This document shows positions 1-5,533 of a stretch of 5,811 nucleotides of DNA, piece after piece. The stretch comes from Pseudomonadota bacterium (GTDB lineage: Bacteria; SZUA-182; DTGQ01): assembly GCA_030605265.1 (NCBI GenBank), contig JAUWIR010000308.1, forward strand, positions 1 through 5,811, read 5' to 3'. The notes under the pieces were generated by a model. That model was not told where the DNA came from and searched no databases. It worked only from the letters and a program-made list of their open reading frames with translations. Each line of letters starts with the position of its first letter. The first letter of the stretch is position 1. Made by a program: the position numbers and the translations under genes.

Positions 1-78
1 AATGGAAAGGAAGAAAAAGAATTATAAAAATAAAAGGAAGGCAAAGGAATAAAAAGGAGGATGTTCTATTTATTTATT
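1..78. other. Low-complexity purine-rich sequence past the end of the S8 gene
   Basis: The first 60 bases are almost entirely A and G on the plus strand, with only scattered T and one C. I see no hairpin, ribosome site with a credible reading frame, or S8 continuation. The missing C-terminal half of the peptidase is not encoded here in any frame. Confidence 0.4.
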
Positions 79-1152
79 TTAAGAATTGAATAAAACCCAC
101 AACATAATCATACTGGCAACATAACCGGCAAGATGTGTTCCGTGGCCAAAATCATCATCCGGAAAAAGATCGTCATTAATAAAATCATAACCCGGAACAA
201 AAAGAGTGTCGGCCAAATCAGGGGCTAAGGCAAAAACCCCAAAGGTCCTATTAGCAATACCGGAATCTAAAAGACCGACAATAACTCCTGTTCCTGTTGC
301 CAAACTCCAAGACCAGGTACAGTTTAATTTAGCCAGATGCCATTGGTATGAAAAGAGTGGATCATTGGGGATGAATTGATGGGCATGGTAGTAGTAATTA
401 GGGCCGGCCAATAAAACCGATGGTTCGGCAGATAACATTTGGGCCATTTCTAATACTGTCATGTAAGGGGGAATGGATAAAACCTTAAATCCGCCAAAGA
501 AGCTTGAATAGATTTCCCTGCATTGATAAGCGGCATAGATACGCTGCATCTCCTGAAAAGAGGCGCCGGGATAAAAAACAACAAGGTTTTGACCGGTAAC
601 ATAACTTGGTTGCCCCGGGACATAGGTTGCTCCAATTGATTCTAAAGCAGCCGGCTTATAGCGAAACTGAGGTACAATTTCCGGCGACTTTTGCCAGGGA
701 AAAGAATCAGCAGGGTATGTAGGGGGAGGAAGGGGGGATGACAAAGGAAAATAGAATAAAGGGGGATTTTCGTAAGGATATCTATAAGAGGGCTTATTTA
801 TTGTCTGTGAAAATGCTGAAATGTGGCTTCCTGAAAAGTTTTGAGGGGTGTATGGTTGAAATTCATGATTACCGGGATATTGATAGTAAAAAGAATGAGG
901 ATAAAAATATTGAGGATGAGAATAATGAGGGCAAGAATAATAAGGTGGAGAATCCCGGGGAAAAGAATTAACTACCTGTTGATAGGGTAAATAGTAATAG
1001 CCGGGTGGAAAATAAAAAGATGGGTTTGATGCCTGAATTTGTGGTGAAAGATAAAAGCAGACAAAAAGAAAAAGAATAGATAAATAATTTATTTTTGATA
1101 AATATTTATTTGTATCTGATGATAGTAAATACCTGAAATTTGGGTTAATCAT
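79..1152 (-). CDS. Truncated secreted S8 (subtilisin-type) peptidase, probably a broken gene
   Basis: The 357-residue product starts with a signal peptide: a hydrophobic stretch at about residues 22-36, then a likely signal peptidase I site after IQA at residue 41. Residues 44-165 are low complexity and rich in Pro, Tyr, Phe and Ser. Residues 180-260 resemble the propeptide of fervidolysin-like S8 proteases (GQNLVVFYPG, then a region ending AGPNYYYHAH). The linker NDPLFSYQWHL leads into the S8 domain, with the catalytic Asp in LLDSG (D296) and the catalytic His in GHGTH (H337). The protein then ends in VASMIMLWVLFNS, about 17 residues after the His motif. The oxyanion Asn region and the GTS-type Ser motif are absent. 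Neither other frame downstream restores S8-like sequence, so a simple frameshift does not explain the loss. I infer a truncated, proteolytically inactive remnant. A deliberately short, propeptide-bearing protein cannot be excluded. An in-frame stop directly upstream supports the start at 1152. Confidence 0.82.
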   Translation of the reverse strand: MINPNFRYLLSSDTNKYLSKINYLSILFLFVCFYLSPQIQASNPSFYFPPGYYYLPYQQVVNSFPRDSPPYYSCPHYSHPQYFYPHSFYYQYPGNHEFQPYTPQNFSGSHISAFSQTINKPSYRYPYENPPLFYFPLSSPLPPPTYPADSFPWQKSPEIVPQFRYKPAALESIGATYVPGQPSYVTGQNLVVFYPGASFQEMQRIYAAYQCREIYSSFFGGFKVLSIPPYMTVLEMAQMLSAEPSVLLAGPNYYYHAHQFIPNDPLFSYQWHLAKLNCTWSWSLATGTGVIVGLLDSGIANRTFGVFALAPDLADTLFVPGYDFINDDLFPDDDFGHGTHLAGYVASMIMLWVLFNS

Positions 1153-1180
1153 GTTGTAAAATTATATAAAAATAGAATTG

Positions 1181-1187
1181 ACCTCCT
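1181..1187 (-). promoter_or_regulatory. Strong Shine-Dalgarno sequence placed too far from the S8 gene start
   Basis: The minus strand carries AGGAGGT, a near-perfect anti-16S match. It ends 28 bases before the ATG at 1152, whereas the usual spacing is 5-10 bases. No ATG, GTG or TTG lies at a proper distance in any frame, and a stop codon lies in frame between it and the ATG. It may be a relic of a moved start, or act through local folding. Confidence 0.4.
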
Positions 1188-1192
1188 TTTTT

Positions 1193-1222
1193 AATATATT
1201 AGGTTATGTATCGTCATGTCAA
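1193..1222 (-). promoter_or_regulatory. Predicted sigma-70 type promoter of the S8 peptidase gene
   Basis: Read on the minus strand there is a perfect TTGACA (-35, at 1222-1217), an 18-bp spacer, and TATATT (-10, five of six consensus bases, at 1198-1193). Transcription would begin near 1187, about 35-40 bases before the start codon at 1152. This gives the truncated peptidase its own promoter downstream of the tex terminator. AT-rich DNA yields such matches by chance, but the perfect -35 and the position make this one credible. Confidence 0.5.
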
Positions 1223-1289
1223 ATAAATCGAATTAAGCAATTCTAATTTTAACCTAAATAAAAGGATAGTATTTTACTCCGCCTGAATG

Positions 1290-1323
1290 AAAGGGGCTTA
1301 AAAATATTTTTTTAAGCCCCTTT
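1290..1323. terminator. Strong hairpin terminator overlapping the tex stop codon, potentially bidirectional
   Basis: A 15-bp perfect stem (1290-1304 with 1309-1323) closes a 4-base loop. Its core is GGGGCTTAAAAA paired with its complement. On the plus strand it is followed by a run of nine T (1321-1329), a textbook intrinsic terminator. On the minus strand, the direction of tex, only three T follow and the A run precedes it. The tex stop codon (1312-1314) lies inside the stem, and the A run encodes the Lys-rich end of Tex. It should stop rightward (antisense) transcripts well and tex transcripts less certainly. Confidence 0.8.
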
Positions 1324-3612
1324 TTTTTTCTTTAGAATAGCAAGAGTAGCAAAGGAATTATTGAAGGGGGTTTCTTTTACTTGGGTTTGACGGTTTTTCT
1401 TTTTTTGTGGTTTGTTTGTTTTGATGGGCTTAGTAAATGTGGTGGTCTTATTATCACTATCACGTGAAGGTTTTGTAATATTTTTTCTCATCGACAAAGA
1501 TATTCTCTTCCTCTTAAGGTCCACTTCCATTACCCGAACCATTACTTTTTGATGCACTTTAACTATCTTGGCGGGATCTTTGACAAATTGATCTGCTAAT
1601 TCACTGATGTGAACAAGTCCGTCCTGATGGACACCAATGTCCACAAAAGCCCCAAAGGCAGTGATATTAGTAATAATACCGGGAACAGTCATCCCTTCCT
1701 TCAGATCTTGCATTTTTTCTATGCCTTTGGCAAAAGTAAATTCCTGGAATTTTTCTCTTGGGTCCCGACCAGGTTTAGACAATTCATTGAGAATATCCGT
1801 GAGAGTGGGCAATCCTATTGTATCAGTAACATATTTTGAGATCTCAATTTTTTTTCTTACCTCCGGATCTTTAATCAAGTCTCCAACACGACAGACCAGA
1901 TCTTTGGCCATAGTTTTAACCACATGGTAACTTTCAGGATGCACGGCACTTTCATCAAGGGGATTTTTCCCATCCTTTATCCTTAAAAAACCTGCAGCCT
2001 GTTCAAAGGCTTTTGGACCTAATCGGGGCACCTCTTTGAATTCATTTCTGCCGGCAAAAGGACCATGTTCATTTCTATAAGCTATGATATTTTTGGCAAG
2101 TTGCGGTCCGAGCCCGGAAACATAGGTTAATAATTGGACACTGGCCCTGTTTACATCTACACCTACTGCATTAACACAGCTTATGACCACGTCATCTAAG
2201 GATTGCCGTAAAGCTGTTTGATCAACATCATGCTGGTACTGACCAACGCCTATAGACTTTGGATCAATTTTTATCAATTCGGAAAGAGGGTCCATTAATC
2301 GCCTTCCAATAGAAACCGATCCCCTGACCGTAAGATCCTGATCAGGGAATTCCTCGCGGGCAGTCTCTGAAGCGGAATAAATTGAGGCGCCGCTTTCATT
2401 AACAAGAACAATCCGGATATTTTTTGATATGGTAGGAAGGTTTTTTATGAAAGTTTCCGTTTCTCTTCCCGCGGTTCCATTACCAACGGCTATAGCCTCT
2501 ATTTTATAATCATTACAGAGTGTCAGGACTATTTTTTCCGCCTCTAAAGCTTGTTTTTCAGACCCATGGGGAAAAATGGTTTCATAGTGCAGTAGTTTTC
2601 CCTGTTGATCAAGGCAGACAACTTTACAGCCTGTTCTAAAGCCTGGATCGATCCCCATCACTTGTTTTGATCCAAGAGGGGAGGCTAAAAGGAGCTGCCG
2701 CAAATTTTCAGTGAATACATTGATGGCTTCCAGATCAGCTCTTTCTTTGGTGGCGACCCTTATCTCGGTTTCCATTGATCGGGAAAGAAGCCTTTTATAG
2801 CAATCGTGAGCTGCAAGTTTCACGTAAAAAGAATCTTCCGCCTCTCCTTTGACAAAGAGGTTTTCAAGTATTTGCAGGGCCTTTTCCGGAGGGGGAAGAA
2901 TACTAAGGTTTAAAATATTCTCATTTTCTCCACGGCGCATAGCCAGTATTCTGTGGGATGGAGCTGTGCTTGCCGGCTCTTCCCAATCATAATAATCTTT
3001 ATATTTAATCCCTTCAGTTTCTTTTTCCTTAATAACTGTTGTTTTAAAAACAGCTTGGTTGAAAAATAGCTGACGCAATTTTGCGCGGGCTTGAGCATCT
3101 TCATTGATCATTTCGGCTATAATATCTCTTGCCCCGGATAAAGCATCTTCAATAGAGTTTACGCCTTTTTCAGCATCAATAAAGGATTCGGCCTCTTTAT
3201 CAGGATCAATCCCTTTTTGTTCAAAGATAGATAAAGCAAGAGGCTCAAGGCCTTTTTCTCTGGCAACAGATGCTTTTGTTTTTCGTTTTGGTTTATAGGG
3301 AAGGTAGATATCCTCCAGAAGGGGCAAGGTTTCAGCAGCTAATACTTTTTTCTTTAATTCGTCGGTAAGATGATTATTTTGTTCTAAGGATTTTAAAATA
3401 TACTCTTTTCGCTCATCAAGGTCCTTTAATTGATTCAATCGGTCTCTGATCTTCACTACGGCAACTTCATCAAGGTCGCCGGTCATTTCTTTTCTATAGC
3501 GAGCAATAAAGGGAACAGTGGAGCCTTGCTCAAAAAGCTCGGCCACAGCCAGAACTTGCGCCTCTCTCAATTCATTCTCTTGGGCAATTTTGTTGATATG
3601 GACTTTATTCAT
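1312..3612 (-). CDS. tex: Tex family RNA-binding transcription accessory protein (S1 domain)
   Basis: The product has 766 residues, normal for Tex. Domains in order: the N-terminal Tex domain (about 1-190, with the family signature TVPFIARYRKE at 32-42); a helical region to about 310; a YqgF/RNase H-like fold (about 315-445, starting MGIDPGFRTGCK, with VGNGTAGRETE at 376-386); helix-hairpin-helix motifs (about 495-545, YVSGLGPQLAKNIIAYR and VPRLGPKAFEQAAGFLRI); and an S1 RNA-binding domain (about 637-710, VPGIITNITAFGAFVDIG, then DGLVHIS and ISLSMRK). A Lys-rich tail of about 55 residues follows. Tex is a widely conserved cytoplasmic nucleic-acid-binding protein; it resembles the eukaryotic Spt6 core and has been linked to transcription and expression of certain virulence genes. 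An in-frame TAA lies just upstream of the ATG at 3612, which fixes this as the first possible ATG, although no clear ribosome binding site precedes it. The gene appears monocistronic, with its own promoter and terminator. Confidence 0.97.
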   Translation of the reverse strand: MNKVHINKIAQENELREAQVLAVAELFEQGSTVPFIARYRKEMTGDLDEVAVVKIRDRLNQLKDLDERKEYILKSLEQNNHLTDELKKKVLAAETLPLLEDIYLPYKPKRKTKASVAREKGLEPLALSIFEQKGIDPDKEAESFIDAEKGVNSIEDALSGARDIIAEMINEDAQARAKLRQLFFNQAVFKTTVIKEKETEGIKYKDYYDWEEPASTAPSHRILAMRRGENENILNLSILPPPEKALQILENLFVKGEAEDSFYVKLAAHDCYKRLLSRSMETEIRVATKERADLEAINVFTENLRQLLLASPLGSKQVMGIDPGFRTGCKVVCLDQQGKLLHYETIFPHGSEKQALEAEKIVLTLCNDYKIEAIAVGNGTAGRETETFIKNLPTISKNIRIVLVNESGASIYSASETAREEFPDQDLTVRGSVSIGRRLMDPLSELIKIDPKSIGVGQYQHDVDQTALRQSLDDVVISCVNAVGVDVNRASVQLLTYVSGLGPQLAKNIIAYRNEHGPFAGRNEFKEVPRLGPKAFEQAAGFLRIKDGKNPLDESAVHPESYHVVKTMAKDLVCRVGDLIKDPEVRKKIEISKYVTDTIGLPTLTDILNELSKPGRDPREKFQEFTFAKGIEKMQDLKEGMTVPGIITNITAFGAFVDIGVHQDGLVHISELADQFVKDPAKIVKVHQKVMVRVMEVDLKRKRISLSMRKNITKPSRDSDNKTTTFTKPIKTNKPQKKKNRQTQVKETPFNNSFATLAILKKKKGA

Positions 3613-3666
3613 AAATTTTGATTACTCATTTGGAGGTTGAGTTACGAGTGCTTAAAAAAGGTACCC

Positions 3667-3697
3667 ATTATACAACAAATTGTCCTTTAGAAGTCAA
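3667..3697 (-). promoter_or_regulatory. Predicted sigma-70 type promoter of tex
   Basis: On the minus strand a perfect TATAAT (-10, at 3672-3667) is preceded, with a 19-bp spacer, by TTGACT (-35, five of six consensus bases, at 3697-3692). The spacer is longer than the ideal 17 bp. Initiation would fall near 3660 and give a leader of about 48 bases before the tex ATG. This is the best promoter-like match I saw in the gap between mrp and tex. Confidence 0.5.
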
Positions 3698-3703
3698 ATA
3701 AAA

Positions 3704-3722
3704 AATTGCATCCTGTGCAATT
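3704..3722. promoter_or_regulatory. Perfect 7-bp dyad just upstream of the tex -35 box
   Basis: AATTGCA and TGCAATT form a perfect inverted repeat around a 5-base centre (TCCTG). The edge lies 7 bases upstream of the predicted tex -35 hexamer, a usual place for a regulator site. The centre and one half also contain ATCCTGT, the reverse complement of the ACAGGAT word repeated at 3758-3781, so the dyad may instead be part of a repeat-derived structure. No regulator family can be named from this. Confidence 0.3.
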
Positions 3723-3756
3723 AGATTTTTAGGATCACTAATGAAAAAAAATTTCG

Positions 3757-3781
3757 GACAGGATAACAGGATAAACATGAT
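3757..3781. repeat. Short tandem repeat of ACAGGATA-type units
   Basis: ACAGGAT occurs at 3758 and 3766, and a one-base variant, ACATGAT, at 3775, giving unit spacings of 8 and 9 bases. An inverted copy (ATCCTGT) lies at 3710-3716. It is non-coding and sits upstream of tex. The inverted copy could pair with the direct copies to form a 7-bp stem across about 40 bases. Confidence 0.5.
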
Positions 3782-3804
3782 TTGTAACCGTTCTCGGATT
3801 TAAA

Positions 3805-3857
3805 GGTTCAGGGTTCAAAAATTCAGAGGTTCAGAGTTCACAGGTTCAGGGTTGGGT
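3805..3857 (-). repeat. TGAAC-type 7/8-bp array 1 (inverted orientation)
   Basis: On the plus strand the word GTTCA, or a close variant, begins at 3806, 3813, 3821, 3829, 3836, 3844 and, degenerately, at 3851. The spacings are 7, 8, 8, 7, 8, 7. The linker is mostly GG, GA or AG, so the unit reads GTTCAGR. This is the reverse complement of the TGAAC words of the other two arrays in the window. The array lies in the gap downstream of mrp and upstream of tex and is non-coding in all frames I examined. Confidence 0.75.
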
Positions 3858-3960
3858 TTAATCAAGACATGTGGTTTTCAAGTTTTAAAAGCCCAAAATT
3901 TACAGTTTCACCAAATGTTTTGAGCCGCGCCATAGGCAAGATAAATGGGCCCTAAAAAAC

Positions 3961-4030
3961 CTGAACGTTGAACTCAGAACTGTCTTTAATCCAAAGAAAA
4001 CTATGAACTCTGAACCCAGAACCTCTGAAC
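3961..4030 (+). repeat. TGAAC-type 7/8-bp array 2
   Basis: TGAAC or AGAAC words begin at 3962, 3969 and 3976 and, after a 23-base interruption, at 4004, 4011, 4018 and 4026. Spacings inside the blocks are 7 or 8 bases. The array lies immediately past the mrp stop codon (4040-4042). Its 13 bases at 4004-4016 are the exact reverse complement of 3828-3840 in array 1, so an mrp read-through transcript could pair the two arrays around a loop of about 163 bases. Confidence 0.75.
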
Positions 4031-4039
4031 TATTTTTAA

Positions 4040-5335
4040 TTAGTGATCGCAGATATTTTCTCCAGTCTTGAGGGTCCCATTGAGATAGCTTTTAACTATT
4101 GCTTCCGGAGGTTCAGCAGGAGCGCCTATCTGTACTTTAATGTTATTTTCTGAAAAAAGGTTTAGAGCCCTTTGCCCCATTCCTCCGGCAATAATGACCT
4201 GAGCTCCTCTCTCTGCAAGCCACCTGGGCAGAAGCCCTGGTTGATGCTCCGGGGCAGCCACCATTTCTTTGTTGAGAATTTCTTTTTTATCCGGGTCAAC
4301 ATCAATTAAAGCAAACTCCTCGCAATGGCCAAAGTGCATGGCCAATCTTCCTGCTGCTATTGGTATGGCAATACGCAATGATTTTTCCTCCTTTTCTTTT
4401 AAATCTTCAGTTTTTGGATTTGCGGTATTATGGGTGGTGGTGTTTGACTCAGTGGTGTTTGATTCATTCATTTCAAGGATCGGACGGATTACCCTTTCAA
4501 AAGCTTTGGCGGTTTCAGTCCTGGCATAGTGATATACATAGGGCCTGCCGGAATCGCATGCTTCGACTATCTGAGGATCAAGGGGAATCCGGCCTAGAAA
4601 GGGGACCTTCATATCTTCAGCCATGCGCTCTCCTCCACCGCTTTTAAAAATTTCAGTTATTTCATTGCATTTTGGACAAATAAAACCACTCATATTTTCT
4701 ACTACACCTAAAACAGGCAACTTGAGAGCATGGCAGAAATTAATAGACTTGCGCACATCAGCCAGAGCAACTTCCTGGGGGGTGGTTACCACCACAGCTC
4801 CGTCCGCTTTTTCAATAAGTTGACATACTGAAAGAGGTTCATCACCAGTCCCGGGCGGAAGATCAATGATCAAATAGTCCAGTTCTCCCCATTCCACATC
4901 TTTTAAAAATTGTTTAATCACTCCCATTTTCATGGGGCCGCGCCAGATAACTGCGTCATCTTTTCCACGGAGGATCAACCCAAGAGAGACAACCTTTAAA
5001 TTATCACTGAGGGCAATGGGAATAATGACTTCCTCTGTTGCTGTTAGAGTGCGGTCTTCGAGATGAAGAAGTTTTGGTATACTGGGGCCGTGAATGTCTA
5101 CGTCAAGAAGCCCAACCCTTTTCCCGGCAAGACCAAGAGAGATGGCCATGTTGGCGGCTACAGTGCTTTTGCCTACGCCCCCTTTGCCGGAGATCACTAA
5201 AATTTTATTTTTAATCTTAGACATGCGGCTCTGAAGCGCCTGACGATCCATGACTTCTTCACTTCTCTCTTCGGGTTTTTGATCCTTGGTAGTACAAGAA
5301 TCTGTTTCACAAGTATTACATGTTTTTTCAGTCAT
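4040..5335 (-). CDS. mrp: MrpORP-type protein: Mrp/NBP35 Fe-S carrier ATPase fused to a NifX/NafY-like (ORP) domain
   Basis: The 431-residue product is a two-domain fusion. The short N-terminus holds Cys 6, 9 and 14 (CNTCETDSC). The Mrp/NBP35 ATPase follows: deviant Walker A SGKGGVGKST (49-58) with the signature Lys of the MinD/ParA class, switch region DVDIHGPSIP (78-87), IIDLPPGTGDEP (156-167), and CPKC (220-223), the CXXC that binds a bridging [4Fe-4S] cluster in this family. A Ser/Asn/Thr- and Lys/Glu-rich linker (about 289-318) joins a C-terminal dinitrogenase iron-molybdenum cofactor-type domain (about 319-425) with the motif MHFGHCEEF (333-341). Family knowledge: Mrp/ApbC proteins carry and transfer Fe-S clusters in the cytoplasm, and this fusion is known as MrpORP in sulfate reducers. 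An ATG also exists at 5347, but I prefer 5335 because GGAG lies 6 bases before it and no ribosome site precedes 5347. The upstream neighbour is a MinD-superfamily ATPase gene. Confidence 0.93.
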   Translation of the reverse strand: MTEKTCNTCETDSCTTKDQKPEERSEEVMDRQALQSRMSKIKNKILVISGKGGVGKSTVAANMAISLGLAGKRVGLLDVDIHGPSIPKLLHLEDRTLTATEEVIIPIALSDNLKVVSLGLILRGKDDAVIWRGPMKMGVIKQFLKDVEWGELDYLIIDLPPGTGDEPLSVCQLIEKADGAVVVTTPQEVALADVRKSINFCHALKLPVLGVVENMSGFICPKCNEITEIFKSGGGERMAEDMKVPFLGRIPLDPQIVEACDSGRPYVYHYARTETAKAFERVIRPILEMNESNTTESNTTTHNTANPKTEDLKEKEEKSLRIAIPIAAGRLAMHFGHCEEFALIDVDPDKKEILNKEMVAAPEHQPGLLPRWLAERGAQVIIAGGMGQRALNLFSENNIKVQIGAPAEPPEAIVKSYLNGTLKTGENICDH

Positions 5336-5341
5336 AACTGT

Positions 5342-5345
5342 CTCC
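5342..5345 (-). promoter_or_regulatory. Ribosome binding site that decides the mrp start
   Basis: GGAG on the minus strand lies 6 bases upstream of the ATG at 5335. It overlaps the alternative ATG at 5347, which has only AT-rich sequence (TAAAGTTA) before it. This favours the shorter protein beginning MTEKTCNTC. Confidence 0.6.
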
Positions 5346-5362
5346 ATTAACTTTATTAATAC

Positions 5363-5406
5363 AGCTTGATAAGCTGATGAGCTGATAAAACAGCTGATGA
5401 GCTGTT
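5363..5406. repeat. AGCTGATG-type tandem repeat with two small hairpins in the mrp leader
   Basis: AGCT-containing units begin at 5363, 5372, 5380, 5392 and 5400. A 13-base word, AGCTGATGAGCTG, occurs exactly at 5372-5384 and 5392-5404. Because AGCT is self-complementary, the repeat also forms hairpins: AACAGCT/AGCTGTT around a 4-base loop (5389-5406), and AGCTT/AAGCT around 3 bases (5363-5375). On the minus strand the larger hairpin is followed by TTTAT, weakly terminator-like. The block lies 28-71 bases upstream of the preferred mrp start, so it could fall in the mRNA leader. Confidence 0.6.
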
Positions 5407-5423
5407 AAGCCACATATAAGCCC

Positions 5424-5508
5424 TGACCTCTTAACCCTGAACTTTGAACCTCTGAACTCAGAACTCTGAACTTTGAACCTCTGAACCTCAGAACTCAGAC
5501 CCGTGAAA
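5424..5508 (+). repeat. TGAAC-type 7/8-bp array 3, the longest
   Basis: TGAAC or a near variant (AGAAC, TTAAC, TGACC, AGACC, TGAAA) begins at 5424, 5431, 5438, 5445, 5453, 5460, 5467, 5474, 5482, 5490, 5497 and 5504. That is twelve units with every spacing 7 or 8. The linkers are mostly pyrimidines (TT, CT, CTC, TC). The 21 bases at 5437-5457 recur exactly at 5466-5486, a shift of 29 bases or four units. The array lies between the MinD-like gene and mrp and is non-coding. Confidence 0.8.
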
Positions 5509-5533
5509 GCTTACAATAATTAAAAGAAAAATT

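Larger units (their letters stand above)
3613..4039. other. 427-bp intergenic region between mrp and tex
   Basis: No gene is supported here. Reading from tex outward it holds the tex leader and promoter, a 7-bp dyad, an ACAGGATA-type repeat, TGAAC array 1, about 100 bases without recognisable structure (3861-3960), and TGAAC array 2, which ends 9 bases from the mrp stop codon. I see no conventional intrinsic terminator for mrp. The inverted pair of arrays is the only obvious candidate for structure at its transcript end. Confidence 0.7.

Noticed and set aside
61..93. Short plus-strand frame beginning at ATG 61 after AAGGAGG
   Set aside because: It encodes only 10 residues before a stop and overlaps the end of the S8 gene. 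The purine-rich context makes the ribosome-site match unsurprising.
79..130. Simple frameshift hiding the rest of the S8 domain
   Set aside because: Translating both other minus-strand frames after the His motif gives an immediate stop in one and non-S8 sequence followed by a stop in the other.
738..971. Plus-strand reading frame of 77 codons, Lys/Glu/Asn-rich, preceded by a purine-rich stretch that mimics a ribosome site
   Set aside because: It is antisense to the Pro/Tyr-rich part of the S8 gene, whose pyrimidine-rich coding strand automatically yields Lys/Glu/Asn-rich codons and AGGAGG-like tracts on the other strand. No domain is recognisable.
3104..3621. Several plus-strand reading frames of 60-100 codons inside tex and mrp
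   Set aside because: They are antisense shadows of strongly conserved genes, without recognisable domains or convincing starts.
5336..5347. Upstream ATG at 5347 as the mrp start
   Set aside because: No ribosome site precedes it, whereas GGAG sits 6 bases before the ATG at 5335. It adds only four residues (METV).
5424..5508. CRISPR array
   Set aside because: Units are 7-8 bases with no unique spacers of 25-40 bases, and there are no cas genes nearby.
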